Source of the DNA: Bacteroidota bacterium
GTDB taxonomy: Bacteria > Bacteroidota > Bacteroidia > Chitinophagales > Chitinophagaceae
Direction of reading: 5' to 3'
NCBI GenBank assembly: GCA_947452905.1
Contig: CANGEP010000002.1
Coordinates: 248,001-312,000 of the forward strand
Length of the DNA: 64,000 nucleotides
Shown here: in pieces, positions 1-9,251 of the stretch
Position numbering within the stretch: position 1 is the stretch's first letter
How the letters are laid out: every line of letters starts with the position of its first letter
The notes under the pieces: model-generated
Told to the model about the DNA's origin: nothing
Seen by the model: the letters and a program-made list of their open reading frames with translations, nothing else
The model's database searches: none
Program-made: the position numbers and the translations under genes

Positions 1-32
1 AAGGCGATGTTTTCTCTTTTTACTGTTGCCAT
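1..32 (-). CDS. tig: Trigger factor, N-terminal fragment (runs off window)
   Basis: Only the first ten codons are inside the window, reading MATVKRENIA on the minus strand. This matches the usual opening of Bacteroidota trigger factor, the ribosome-bound folding chaperone with peptidyl-prolyl isomerase activity. A TAnnTTTG promoter box lies about 40 nt upstream, as expected for the first gene of a transcript leaving the window. Identification rests on ten residues and is therefore tentative. Confidence 0.55.
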   Translation of the reverse strand, partial: MATVKRENIA

Positions 33-72
33 AATCTTTCTTTTTTAGCCCTTTTCTAGGGTTTAAGGGGGG

Positions 73-80
73 CAAAGGTA
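73..80 (-). promoter_or_regulatory. Promoter -7 box TACCTTTG for the trigger factor gene
   Basis: The minus strand reads TACCTTTG, a full match to the Bacteroidota -7 consensus TAnnTTTG. It sits about 40 nt before the minus-strand ATG at position 32. Confidence 0.6.
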
Positions 81-116
81 TGTTTTTAAGGTTAAAAATG
101 GGCGGATTTGACAAAG

Positions 117-152
117 AAAAAGCCTCTTTTAAGGGGCTAAAAGAGGCTTTTT
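117..152 (-). terminator. Rho-independent terminator after tRNA-Leu
   Basis: A perfect 14-bp stem (117-130 with 139-152) closes an 8-nt loop and has A/T tracts on both sides, so it could work in both directions. It lies directly 3' of the minus-strand tRNA-Leu. Confidence 0.8.
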
Positions 153-161
153 ACATTAAAA

Positions 162-246
162 TGGTGCGGATGGAGGGGGTCGAACCCACACGCCTCGCGG
201 CGCTAGATCCTAAGTCTAGTGCGTCTGCCAATTTCGCCACATCCGC
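162..246 (-). tRNA. tRNA-Leu (anticodon UAG)
   Basis: The minus strand folds into a class II tRNA: a 7-bp acceptor stem GCGGATG/CATCCGC, a D arm, an anticodon stem CTAGA/TCTAG with loop CTTAGGA (anticodon TAG, reading CUA), a long variable arm as expected for leucine, and a TTCGACC-type T loop. Discriminator A is followed by an encoded CCA at 162-164. Confidence 0.96.
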
Positions 247-302
247 TTAGGGGTTGCAAACTTAACTGATTTTTTTAAAATTTTTGGATTTTTTAGCTGC
301 CC

Positions 303-773
303 TTATTTAAGGAGGGCTACAATTTGGTTCAAGTAAAATTTATCTACTTGATCAAAATGTGATAAGTGTTCGCTATCCACATCTAAGACACCAATGATAA
401 GGTTGTCTTTGTATATGGGCACTACAATTTCCGACTTTGAAGCACTACTGCAGGCAATATGTCCAGGAAATTTTTCAACATCATCTACAATTAATGTTTT
501 TGATTGTTCCCAAGAAGCGCCACAAACACCTCGGCCTTTTTTAATTCTTGTACAGGCAACGGGTCCTTGAAAAGGGGCTAGGACCAACTCTTCATTTTCA
601 ATCATATAAAAACCAACCCACCACCAATTAAATTGCTCTTTTAAAGCGGCTGCAATATTAGCTAAGTTGGCTACCCAATTGGTCTCCCCTTCGATTAGTC
701 CTTTTATTTGTGGGATTAATGATTCGTATTGTTCTTTTTTAGTTCCTTTTTGGATAGATAAATCTTCTGCCAT
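303..773 (-). CDS. msrC: Free methionine-(R)-sulfoxide reductase, GAF-domain type
   Basis: A 156-residue single GAF-domain protein of the fRMsr (MsrC/YebR) family, which reduces free methionine-R-sulfoxide in the cytosol and so repairs oxidised methionine. The three family cysteines are visible at C74 (ACTRI), C84 (GVCG) and C108 (IACSSASKSE); the last two form the redox couple in characterised members. Tandem Trp residues at 50-52 lie in the substrate-pocket region. The ATG overlaps the stop of the upstream flippase gene by one base (TAATG), so the two are probably translationally coupled. Length is normal for the family. Confidence 0.93.
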   Translation of the reverse strand: MAEDLSIQKGTKKEQYESLIPQIKGLIEGETNWVANLANIAAALKEQFNWWWVGFYMIENEELVLAPFQGPVACTRIKKGRGVCGASWEQSKTLIVDDVEKFPGHIACSSASKSEIVVPIYKDNLIIGVLDVDSEHLSHFDQVDKFYLNQIVALLK

Positions 774-2260
774 TATTTTTTATTAAATATGAATTGTAAT
801 TCTTTTTTCTCAATTCTAGTTACAAAAATAATAAAGCAAACCAATAAGATGCTAGCAAATAAATAATTAAAAGGTTGGTTATTAGAAATTAAATGCAAGA
901 GATTGTTGATGCCGTATAAGATTAATGTAATAACAAAATAAGCGATTAATTTTTTTGTAGCATAAGGGATAGGGTATACTTTTTGACCCCATTGATAACT
1001 AACTACCATCATGGTTCCATAACAAAAGAAGGTTGCCCAAGCGCTAGCCATATAACCAAAGTGAGGGATGGCTATATAATTGATAGCAATCGTAATAACT
1101 GCGCCTAGTAAGGTTATCCAAGCACCTGCCATGGTTTTATTACTTAATTTGTACCAGATGCTTAAGTTATAGTAAATGCCTAGAAAAATATTGGCCATTA
1201 ATAAAATAGGTACTACGCTAAGCCCAACATACATCTCCGGATTTCGGATAAATTCTTTCCAAATATCTAAAAATAATACTACGGCTAAAAACATTACACA
1301 AAGGGTTATGACAAAAAATTTCATCACTCTAGCATAAGTTTTAGGAGCATTCTGTGATTCAGCTTGTTTAAAGAAAAAAGGCTCAGCACCCATTCTAAAA
1401 GCTTGTACCGATATAGTAATTAATATGGCTAATTTATAACAAGCACTATAAATACCTACCAATGCCTTATTGGCATCTGGGCTGCCACCTGGGCCCCACC
1501 ATCCCAACATGATGCGATCCATTGTTTCATTAATCATGCCACCAAAGCCCACTAAAATTAAGGGTAATGCATAAACCATCATTTGACGCCATAATGAGAA
1601 ATCAAAAGAGAATTTAAGGGATCTAATTTCTTTTTGCAACAGTAATAACACAAAAACATTTTGAATAATATTGGCTATTAATATATAGCCTACTTCAAAT
1701 CCAGGGGTATATAATTTGGCAATAAAACTTTCTGGATGACTATTAGCAAAATGGGGGATGGTACTAATAAAAGTATAAGTGGCAAGTATATTAATTAAGA
1801 TACCTCCCACTTTAATAAATGCAAATCTTTTAGGTTTGCCCTCTAATCTTAATCTTGAAAAGGGGATGGTGGCTAAAGCATCTAATCCAACCACCCAGGC
1901 CACTAATTTTATATATTCTGGATGTAAATTTATTTGTAATAAAGTAGCAATGGGAGCTCCCCAAATGAGCAGGCCTGCAATGACTAATGAGGTTACTAGT
2001 ATCATGGAAATGCTACTAGTATGATAAATTTTTTCTTCGTTTTCTTGGGAGCCAAATCTAAAATAGGCCGTTTCCATGCCATGCGTTATAATGACATTTA
2101 GAAAAGGGATAAAAGAGTAAACAATTGACTGTTCGCCATAAGCCACTTGGGTAAGCTTATAGGTTAAATAGGGCGTTAATAGATAACTAATAAACCTTGC
2201 GGCAATCGAACTAAGTCCGTACCATGCTGTTTGGCTTGCTAATTTTTTTATGCTACTCAA
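773..2260 (-). CDS. Polysaccharide/lipid-linked oligosaccharide flippase-like membrane protein (MOP superfamily)
   Basis: A 495-residue integral membrane protein with about 12-14 hydrophobic segments, an N-terminal pattern typical of Wzx-like polysaccharide biosynthesis transporters (SSIKKLASQTAWYG) and a short basic C-terminus. Members flip lipid-linked sugars across the inner membrane. The substrate cannot be told from sequence, and no glycosyltransferases are nearby. The start codon is TTG at 2258-2260: no in-frame ATG occurs before the first membrane helix, so a later start would cut the conserved N-terminus. It overlaps msrC by one base. Confidence 0.85.
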   Translation of the reverse strand: MSSIKKLASQTAWYGLSSIAARFISYLLTPYLTYKLTQVAYGEQSIVYSFIPFLNVIITHGMETAYFRFGSQENEEKIYHTSSISMILVTSLVIAGLLIWGAPIATLLQINLHPEYIKLVAWVVGLDALATIPFSRLRLEGKPKRFAFIKVGGILINILATYTFISTIPHFANSHPESFIAKLYTPGFEVGYILIANIIQNVFVLLLLQKEIRSLKFSFDFSLWRQMMVYALPLILVGFGGMINETMDRIMLGWWGPGGSPDANKALVGIYSACYKLAILITISVQAFRMGAEPFFFKQAESQNAPKTYARVMKFFVITLCVMFLAVVLFLDIWKEFIRNPEMYVGLSVVPILLMANIFLGIYYNLSIWYKLSNKTMAGAWITLLGAVITIAINYIAIPHFGYMASAWATFFCYGTMMVVSYQWGQKVYPIPYATKKLIAYFVITLILYGINNLLHLISNNQPFNYLFASILLVCFIIFVTRIEKKELQFIFNKK

Positions 2261-2327
2261 GGCTTTGAAATTACAGCTAAATTAGTGAAAATAGTTTTCT
2301 TTATCTTCATGGAGTAAATTAGTTAAA

Positions 2328-2780
2328 ATGAGAGTGGTTATTCAAAGAGTATCAGCAGCCGAAGTAAAAGTGGAGGGGGAGGTAATAGGTTCCATTAAAA
2401 AGGGGCTTATGGTTTTGATCGGAATCGAAAACGCGGATAATTTGGAGGATATTAGTTGGTTGTCCAATAAGCTTGTGAATATGCGCCTCTTTGATGATGC
2501 GAATGGGGTGATGAATGAAAGCCTCCTTGATTGTAATGGAGAGCTATTATTAGTAAGTCAGTTTACATTACATGCTTCTACAAAAAAAGGCAATAGGCCC
2601 TCCTATATTGCAGCCGCAAAACCCGATATTGCTATTCCACTGTATGAGAAAATGATTGTTCAATTAGAGAAAGATTTAGGCCGCCCAATTGCTACTGGAA
2701 AATTTGGGGCTGATATGAAAGTGAGTTTAGTAAATGATGGACCAGTAACCATTACAATTGATTCAAAAAATAAAGAATAA
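2328..2780 (+). CDS. dtd: D-aminoacyl-tRNA deacylase
   Basis: A 150-residue protein that matches DTD along its whole length. It hydrolyses D-aminoacyl-tRNAs (and mischarged glycyl-tRNA-Ala) in the cytosol, recycling tRNA. The catalytic-strand motif SQFTL is at 77-81 and the cross-subunit Gly-cisPro motif lies in NDGPV at 136-140. It is divergent from the flippase gene and is followed after 3 nt by the MazG-like gene, which suggests a small housecleaning operon. Confidence 0.97.
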   Translation: MRVVIQRVSAAEVKVEGEVIGSIKKGLMVLIGIENADNLEDISWLSNKLVNMRLFDDANGVMNESLLDCNGELLLVSQFTLHASTKKGNRPSYIAAAKPDIAIPLYEKMIVQLEKDLGRPIATGKFGADMKVSLVNDGPVTITIDSKNKE

Positions 2781-2783
2781 AAC

Positions 2784-3125
2784 ATGGCTAATTCCTTAAG
2801 CATTCAAGAAGCGCAAGAGAAAGTTGATAGTTGGATTAAAACCATTGGGGTTAAGTACTTTAGCGAATTAACGAATATGGGTATTTTAATGGAAGAAGTG
2901 GGTGAGCTTTCACGCATTTTAGTGCGTAAATATGGGGATCAATCTTTTAAAAATAAAGAAGAAGAATTGCAATTAGCCGACGAAATGGCGGATGTTTTAT
3001 TTGTGCTCATTTGCTTGGCAAATCAGACTGGCGTTGACTTAGCGACCGCTTTGGAGCGTAATATGGATAAGAAAACGACTAGGGATGCAACACGTCATCA
3101 AAACAATGAAAAATTGCACCGATAA
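2784..3125 (+). CDS. MazG-like nucleotide pyrophosphohydrolase
   Basis: A 113-residue all-helical protein of the MazG/all-alpha NTP-PPase superfamily, whose members hydrolyse (often non-canonical) NTPs to NMP and pyrophosphate. The metal-binding pairs are visible as EEVGE (37-41) and DEMAD (66-70). Only one MazG domain is present, so it resembles the short dimeric or tetrameric forms rather than full MazG. It begins 3 nt after dtd, so co-expression is likely. The exact substrate is unknown. Confidence 0.88.
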   Translation: MANSLSIQEAQEKVDSWIKTIGVKYFSELTNMGILMEEVGELSRILVRKYGDQSFKNKEEELQLADEMADVLFVLICLANQTGVDLATALERNMDKKTTRDATRHQNNEKLHR

Positions 3126-3138
3126 TCTTTTTGCGTAC

Positions 3139-3146
3139 TATATTTG
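3139..3146 (+). promoter_or_regulatory. Promoter -7 box TATATTTG for glyS, start codon 6 nt downstream
   Basis: A full TAnnTTTG match ends 6 nt before the glyS ATG at 3153. Transcription would start at or within a few bases of the start codon, predicting a leaderless mRNA. Confidence 0.65.
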
Positions 3147-3152
3147 CAAACT

Positions 3153-4601
3153 ATGAGCAATACACCTTCAGAGAATACCTTTCAGGCGATTATTTCGCAC
3201 GCTAAAGAATACGGTTTTGTATTTCCAAGTAGTGAAATTTATGACGGCTTAAGTGCTGTTTACGATTACGGTCCTTATGGTTCACAATTAAAGAAAAATA
3301 TCCGCGATTATTGGTGGCAGAGTATGACCCAAATGAACGAAAATATTGTGGGTATTGATGCAGCCATTTTTATGCACCCTACTACTTGGAAAGCTTCTGG
3401 TCATGTGGATAGTTTCAGCGATCCTTTGATTGACAATAAGGATAGTAAAAAAAGATATCGTGTAGACCATTTAATTGAAGGTCATGCCGATAAGATGATA
3501 GAAAAGGGAGATAAAGCAGGTGCGGATAAATTAATTGCTGATATGGAAGCCTTATTAGCTAAAGAAGATTTTGAAGGCTTAAAAAAACTAATAGAAGAAA
3601 ATAAAATACACTGTAGTATAAGTGGTACGGGCAATTGGACAGAGATTCGTCAGTTTAATTTGATGTTCTCCACCGAATTAGGTTCGGTGGCCGAAGAAGC
3701 TAGTACTATTTATCTTAGACCAGAAACAGCACAAGGTATATTTGTGAATTTCTTGAATGTACAAAAGACAGCGAGAATGAAGATACCTTTTGGTATTGCA
3801 CAAACTGGTAAAGCTTTTAGAAATGAAATTGTTGCTCGTCAATTTATTTTTAGGATGCGTGAATTTGAACAAATGGAAATGCAATTTTTTGTAAAACCAG
3901 GTACGCAAAAAGAGTGGTATGAACATTGGAAAAACGAACGTATGAATTGGCATTTAAGTTTAGGCATTGCTGCTAACAAATACCGTTTTCATGATCATGT
4001 TAAATTAGCTCACTATGCCGATGCTGCGCTAGATATTGAATATGAATTTCCTTTTGGATTCAAAGAAGTGGAAGGTATTCACTCTCGTACCGATTTTGAC
4101 TTAAGCCGCCATCAAGAATTTAGTAAAAAGAAAATGCAATATTTTGATACGGAAATCAATCAACACTATGTGCCTTACGTAATTGAAACATCGATTGGTT
4201 TGGATAGAATGTTCTTGCTAATCTTGGCTAACTCATATGAGGAAGAACTTATCCCTAAAGAAGATGGAACCAGTGACTCAAGAGTTGTACTACATTTACC
4301 TGCTAAATTAGCACCCAATAAATTAGCTATTTTACCTTTAACCAAGAAAGATGGTCTTCCAGAAATCGCAAAAGAACTTATGAATGACTGTAAAAAATCG
4401 TTTCATTGCTTTTATGAAGAGAAAGATGCCATTGGGAAACGTTATCGTCGTCAAGATGCCATAGGAACTCCATTTTGTGTAACCATCGATCATCAAACAA
4501 AAGAAGACGGAACAGTAACAATACGTCATCGTGATAGTATGACACAGGAGCGCATACCAATTTCTCAAGTAAAATCGTTGGTTTTGACTGCTGTGAATTA
4601 A
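3153..4601 (+). CDS. glyS: Glycyl-tRNA synthetase, alpha2 class II type
   Basis: A 482-residue glycine-tRNA ligase of the homodimeric form, normal for Bacteroidota. Class II motifs are present: a motif 2-like FRNEI...FRMREFEQMEMQFF region and a motif 3-like GLDRM near residue 350, with a C-terminal anticodon-binding domain. An insertion of about 60 residues (KADKLI...EENKIHCSISGTGNW) follows motif 1, as in other members. I chose ATG at 3153; a TTG three codons earlier overlaps the promoter box. A strong bidirectional terminator follows. Confidence 0.96.
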   Translation: MSNTPSENTFQAIISHAKEYGFVFPSSEIYDGLSAVYDYGPYGSQLKKNIRDYWWQSMTQMNENIVGIDAAIFMHPTTWKASGHVDSFSDPLIDNKDSKKRYRVDHLIEGHADKMIEKGDKAGADKLIADMEALLAKEDFEGLKKLIEENKIHCSISGTGNWTEIRQFNLMFSTELGSVAEEASTIYLRPETAQGIFVNFLNVQKTARMKIPFGIAQTGKAFRNEIVARQFIFRMREFEQMEMQFFVKPGTQKEWYEHWKNERMNWHLSLGIAANKYRFHDHVKLAHYADAALDIEYEFPFGFKEVEGIHSRTDFDLSRHQEFSKKKMQYFDTEINQHYVPYVIETSIGLDRMFLLILANSYEEELIPKEDGTSDSRVVLHLPAKLAPNKLAILPLTKKDGLPEIAKELMNDCKKSFHCFYEEKDAIGKRYRRQDAIGTPFCVTIDHQTKEDGTVTIRHRDSMTQERIPISQVKSLVLTAVN

Positions 4602-4622
4602 ATCATTTACTAGTATAATAAA

Positions 4623-4659
4623 AATAATAAAGCCTCGATATTTTCGAGGCTTTATTATT
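4623..4659. terminator. Bidirectional terminator between convergent glyS and reductase gene
   Basis: A 16-bp perfect stem (4623-4638 with 4644-4659) around a 5-nt loop, with A- and T-rich ends on either side, placed between two convergent genes. Confidence 0.88.
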
Positions 4660-4680
4660 TTAAAGAGGTAATGTAAAAAA

Positions 4681-5409
4681 TTATCCAAAGGATTCAAAAT
4701 GTACTTGTTTTTTATCCAATCCTAATTCGGCCATATTTTTTCTTGCATCATCAATCATCGCTTTCCATCCGCATAACCAAACATGAGCTGTCTCTTTATT
4801 GTTTTCTAACAATGTTTGGTAAACGGGGTGTACATATCCTTTATGTGATCCTGCAGGGACTTCGGTTTCACGAGAGTAGCATGGGTGAAAATGAAAGCCA
4901 GGTTCGTTGGCTTCTAATGTTTTTAATTCATCAATGTATAAGCCATCTTCAAATTTACGACAGCCAAAAATGAGATGAATATTACCATGTGGAATTTTAT
5001 GTGTATGTATGTAGTGAATCATTGAGCGAAAGGGTGCAATACCTGTTCCGGTACAAATAAAATATACATCGTTGTCAAAGCTCTTAGGCAAGGTGAATAC
5101 CCCTTGTGGCCCACGTAAAGTAATTTTTGACCCAACACTTACTTCATTGAATAAGTAAGTAGTACCTAAGCCACCTTCTAGATGAACAATCACCAACTCA
5201 AAAGTATTAGTACCATTGGGAGCAGAGGAAATAGAATAGGATCTCCATCTTTTGTTCTTTTGCTCATGTATAGGTAAGTCGAGTGTTACAAATTGCCCAG
5301 GAATGAAATCAAATTTTTCGAGACTAGGAATTTCGAAATAAAATTTTTTCGTGTTAGGAGTTTCGTTTTCAATTTTTGTAATCACTCCTTCTACCCATTC
5401 TAATGCCAT
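4681..5409 (-). CDS. Ferredoxin-NADP reductase-like flavoprotein oxidoreductase
   Basis: A 242-residue FAD- and NAD(P)-binding reductase of the FNR superfamily. An N-terminal FAD beta-barrel carries RSYS (56-59), which binds the flavin. The C-terminal nucleotide-binding domain carries GTGIAP (121-126) and a CGWKAM motif near 213-218. No iron-sulfur domain is fused, so an external electron partner (ferredoxin or flavodoxin) is probable. It starts 14 nt after the stop of the secreted subtilisin gene on the same strand, so it may be read from the same transcript although no functional link is evident. Confidence 0.85.
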   Translation of the reverse strand: MALEWVEGVITKIENETPNTKKFYFEIPSLEKFDFIPGQFVTLDLPIHEQKNKRWRSYSISSAPNGTNTFELVIVHLEGGLGTTYLFNEVSVGSKITLRGPQGVFTLPKSFDNDVYFICTGTGIAPFRSMIHYIHTHKIPHGNIHLIFGCRKFEDGLYIDELKTLEANEPGFHFHPCYSRETEVPAGSHKGYVHPVYQTLLENNKETAHVWLCGWKAMIDDARKNMAELGLDKKQVHFESFG

Positions 5410-5423
5410 AACATTTTGTTTAA

Positions 5424-8400
5424 TTAGTTATCAATAAAAACACGCTGAACGTACACTTTTTTGTTGGCATATATTTTAACAAAATAAATACCAGGCGTTA
5501 CACTATTCATGGTAACTAATTGTGGAGTTCTTTGGTTTATTAAGTTTTCTTTTTGGAAAACTTTTGAACCCATTGAATTCATTATTTCTAATGAAATATC
5601 CTGGGTTTGAATATTACTAAATTGAATGTAAAATTGATTTCCTTTAATCATGTTCTCGACATAGTCGGTAGAACTAATGTTTAAATTGATTTCTTTTGCA
5701 GAAGCTTCAGCAATATCTGTTATCAAAATTAGTTTATTATCTGAAACATTTTGACAATCTCCCGCAAACGTTGCCACTTTGTAAAGGGCATTCTTGGTAG
5801 GTTTAAACACTTTTGAAGTAGCACCAGTGATCATCTCGTCATTCATATACCATTGATATTGACTTGCTGTAGAACTGGTTAAGCTATCCCCAGCTTGTGT
5901 AATAGTAGGTTTACTTGCAGTTGTTACATTTAAATTGGTTGCAGGACTCAAACAATCGTTAGTACTTATTTGTGTATTGTAGAAGAAGTAAAAATAGTTT
6001 TGATAATTGCCACTAGCAGCAGCTACACTATTGCCAGTAAAACTAAATATTTTATTAGGACCTATAGGATAAGTGAGATCTGGGGCGGCATTGTTTCTAA
6101 ATAAAGAAGCACTATCGCACTTTACAATAATTATATAATCTCCTGCAGCAGGTACTTTTAAATTTAAATTATAGACTCTTCCAGTATCACTATCCGAAAA
6201 TGGAGTAGCACCAGGGGCAGGGGTTGGATTACTTGCGCCCACATTTAAAGAAACGGTTTGGATAGGATAGTAAGTGTAACTCCCATCCGCATTATTTGTG
6301 CCAAATGTTCCTAAAATAAAATCAATTTTACCAGGGTAACCTGTATAGAGTTTAGAGGTTTCAATAGTGACTGGCGCAGTGGTATTAAACTTCACATAAT
6401 TACCACTAAAACTATTATAAGAACCAGTACCTAAACTATTGTTTTTTAAAGGCGCTATATTTCCTCTATATCCTTGTTGAAGGTATACTTTAGAAGCTGC
6501 ACTCGAGGTGTTAATTTGACTACCAAGAGCAATGGGGGTAGCTAATAAACTAGTATCATACCAAAGGTAATTATTACCACTAATTGGATTGGTAACCGTT
6601 AATTTTAAACTTGAATTACAATTGGAAGCCGAGCCAATCGGAGCTACTGCAGCAGCAGCTGTAACAATGGTAGTACTTAAGCTGTTATTATTTTTTTGTT
6701 GGTCATTTGTGATATTCACTGTAGCGGTAATGGTATAAGTACTATTAGCGTCAACTGTTAAAGGTTTTTGGAAAGTATAATTCATATTTTCCAATCCATT
6801 TAAGCGGCCATTAAAAATTTCATTAGAAGATAAAACGGTTTGACCAGCTTTAGTAACTACTAAGCTTACAGGGATATTAGATTGTGCGGTAGATCCGTTA
6901 TTAATTATTTTAACTGTTACATATTGTTTGTCTTTTTGGCAAACATTGGCCGTTGGATTTATGATGTCTCCAATTTGTAAGTCGTTAGATGCGTTTACTA
7001 CTTTTAAAGTATAGTCTTGTGTTTCTCCAATAGAGTAGGCCCCACATGCATTAACATTTGCTGCAGCTGTGGTTTCCATTACCACAATTCTAATTTTCAC
7101 TAGTTTGCCAATCGTTAAGGTAGAAGGAAGGCTAATATTGGCAGTATAAAGTCCATTGGTTAAGGCAGCACTCGTTAATACATTTTCTGCAGCATCAAAG
7201 GTGCCATTATTGTCGTAATCAATAAATACTTTTACATATCTTGAATTGTTAGATCCGTCAGTGGTATTTAATTTTAAAGAAATAGGTAATAGTCCATTCG
7301 CTTCCCCGTTTACGTATAAATTACTGTTATCTATATACTGAGCAGCACCTGTGTTTACAAATTGTATATTGTTTAATATAGCAGTATCAATTTTAGTACC
7401 TGCGCTTGAACTTGGCACTGAGCTACAATAGGCCGCTCCGCCTACGCCACTAACAATTAAAGAGTACGCTTGTTGTCCTCTTTCCAAAGTTCCTTTATGG
7501 GACACTGAAATGGTATAGGTTTTACCAATTAAAGTGGTATCAATTTCTACTTTTTCAACATTGTCTATTATATTAATTCCTTTACTTGCAGCAAGATCGG
7601 GTGCGCTTGGATTTAAAACCCAAGGATAATAATTGATGGTATCTTTTTTGATCAGTAAATCCAAATCACTTACCAACTTACGTGAACTGTCATTTAAAGT
7701 ACTACTAACACCGCCTTTAATATCGGTCCAAACAATAGTTGCTTTTAAGGGTTTGCTACCAGATGCAATAACTGTATAGGTATTCGTTTTACCATTGTTT
7801 AGTACATCCTCGTAAATTAAATCATTACTAGTGCTACTGTTTTTATTGGTTAATGCATTTTTTTCGGCAGCCGCCGCCTCGCTCATGTTTAACAAACCCC
7901 AACCAAATTTATAATCTGGTCCTGGGTATAGGCCTGCTTCATTTGCCGTATGGATGGCTAAGCCTTTGATGGTGGCCGATCTTAAAAACTTTGCACTTAA
8001 CTGATTACTTAATTCTTGTAACAATAATAAAGAGCCTGCAGCCCCGGGGGATGCCATGGATGTGCCATTTAAATAGGCATAGGCAGAGTCATTGGTGCTC
8101 ATGGTAGAGTATACACTTACGCCATCAGTAACAATATCGGGTTTAATGCGACCATCATCAGTAGGACCCCAAGAGCTAAAGCTACTCATAACAACATCTT
8201 CTTTTTTTAGATAACCTGCGCTTATGCCACCTACTGCTCCAACTGTTAAAATATTTTTTGCATTGGCATCTGTAGGTATAATCCCATAACTATTATTACT
8301 ACTTAATGTATCTGGGCGATTACCCGCATTGTACCATTTATTGTTTTGATCTCTTCTCCAATAAGGAGATCCAACAGCGGGTCCAGTGCTGCTTCTATTA

Positions 8401-9185
8401 TTTCCCGCCGATTTTACGATTAAATAATTGGGCGCATTATAAGCAATAGAGTCAAAAACTTGTGCCGTATTTTCGTACAATCCAAATTTATAATCCTCTT
8501 TTTCATTCCACTTGCCATTAAACTCCCATCTAGAAGAGTCGGAATTATAATCCCATCCACAAACAGTTCCATAAGAATGATTAGAGATTAATAAACCATT
8601 TGCTGCGGCAGCAGACATTTCGGAAGCGTCATTATTCCAATCGTATGCATAAAAACCTTTTATCCCATAAGACATTCCTTTGGCTAAAGGATTTACCCCT
8701 CTACTTGCAATAATACCAGCCACATGGGTAGAGTGATCAACAGATTTTGTAGTATTATCGTTCACTGTCACTTTCCCACTTAATTCAACATGTGTTTTTA
8801 AGGGAGCACCTTCATCCCAAACACCAATTCTATTGGTCATGACATCTGTGGATGCACTCAAATTTAAACCCAATGAACCACCTGTCCATAATTGATTGGT
8901 ACCGGTGGTAATGGCATCAATTGGATCTACATAAGTTGTATAATATATGGGCTGCCCAAAACTATCGATACCCACTAGGGTAGAAGTGGCATTCCCTTTT
9001 GACTTATAAGTTAAAGGCCATCCTTTTTCTTTAGCCTTTATGACTGCATCACTAAAGGAAGATCTTGATTCTTGTTCTAATGCTTTTGCTGAAAGCATCA
9101 AAATTGATTTTCGTGTTTCGTTTTGAGCAATTACAGAATTAACAATTAAAAAACTAATAAGTAGGAATGACAGAATTTTCTTCAT
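5424..9185 (-). CDS. Secreted subtilisin-like S8 serine peptidase with type IX secretion sorting domain
   Basis: About 1,253 residues from the preferred ATG at 9185 (MKKILSFLLI..., a clean signal peptide ending near VIAQ); an in-frame start nine codons earlier would spoil the signal. The S8 triad is visible: Asp124 (VWDEG), His151 (DHSTHVAG) and Ser376 (GTSMASPG). Next come a jelly-roll-like region, a GEVED-type domain (DYDNNGTFD, ending in GETQDYTLKV), a CARDB-like domain, Ig-like modules, and a final 75-residue type A sorting domain ending KVYVQRVFIDN. It is therefore predicted to cross the outer membrane by the type IX system and to be released or surface-attached. PorU, PorV and a GldJ-like protein are encoded 19 kb away. 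Confidence 0.93.
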   Translation of the reverse strand: MKKILSFLLISFLIVNSVIAQNETRKSILMLSAKALEQESRSSFSDAVIKAKEKGWPLTYKSKGNATSTLVGIDSFGQPIYYTTYVDPIDAITTGTNQLWTGGSLGLNLSASTDVMTNRIGVWDEGAPLKTHVELSGKVTVNDNTTKSVDHSTHVAGIIASRGVNPLAKGMSYGIKGFYAYDWNNDASEMSAAAANGLLISNHSYGTVCGWDYNSDSSRWEFNGKWNEKEDYKFGLYENTAQVFDSIAYNAPNYLIVKSAGNNRSSTGPAVGSPYWRRDQNNKWYNAGNRPDTLSSNNSYGIIPTDANAKNILTVGAVGGISAGYLKKEDVVMSSFSSWGPTDDGRIKPDIVTDGVSVYSTMSTNDSAYAYLNGTSMASPGAAGSLLLLQELSNQLSAKFLRSATIKGLAIHTANEAGLYPGPDYKFGWGLLNMSEAAAAEKNALTNKNSSTSNDLIYEDVLNNGKTNTYTVIASGSKPLKATIVWTDIKGGVSSTLNDSSRKLVSDLDLLIKKDTINYYPWVLNPSAPDLAASKGINIIDNVEKVEIDTTLIGKTYTISVSHKGTLERGQQAYSLIVSGVGGAAYCSSVPSSSAGTKIDTAILNNIQFVNTGAAQYIDNSNLYVNGEANGLLPISLKLNTTDGSNNSRYVKVFIDYDNNGTFDAAENVLTSAALTNGLYTANISLPSTLTIGKLVKIRIVVMETTAAANVNACGAYSIGETQDYTLKVVNASNDLQIGDIINPTANVCQKDKQYVTVKIINNGSTAQSNIPVSLVVTKAGQTVLSSNEIFNGRLNGLENMNYTFQKPLTVDANSTYTITATVNITNDQQKNNNSLSTTIVTAAAAVAPIGSASNCNSSLKLTVTNPISGNNYLWYDTSLLATPIALGSQINTSSAASKVYLQQGYRGNIAPLKNNSLGTGSYNSFSGNYVKFNTTAPVTIETSKLYTGYPGKIDFILGTFGTNNADGSYTYYPIQTVSLNVGASNPTPAPGATPFSDSDTGRVYNLNLKVPAAGDYIIIVKCDSASLFRNNAAPDLTYPIGPNKIFSFTGNSVAAASGNYQNYFYFFYNTQISTNDCLSPATNLNVTTASKPTITQAGDSLTSSTASQYQWYMNDEMITGATSKVFKPTKNALYKVATFAGDCQNVSDNKLILITDIAEASAKEINLNISSTDYVENMIKGNQFYIQFSNIQTQDISLEIMNSMGSKVFQKENLINQRTPQLVTMNSVTPGIYFVKIYANKKVYVQRVFIDN

Positions 9186-9251
9186 GGGAAAAATTGAGTT
9201 TAAACTTGCCAAAAGGCCCTTTAAAAATACAATGAAATCTTCGTAATTTCA

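Noticed and set aside
4338..4697. 119-residue antisense frame over glyS and the terminator
   Set aside because: It crosses a strong bidirectional terminator and lies opposite a well-conserved gene; composition is that of a shadow frame.
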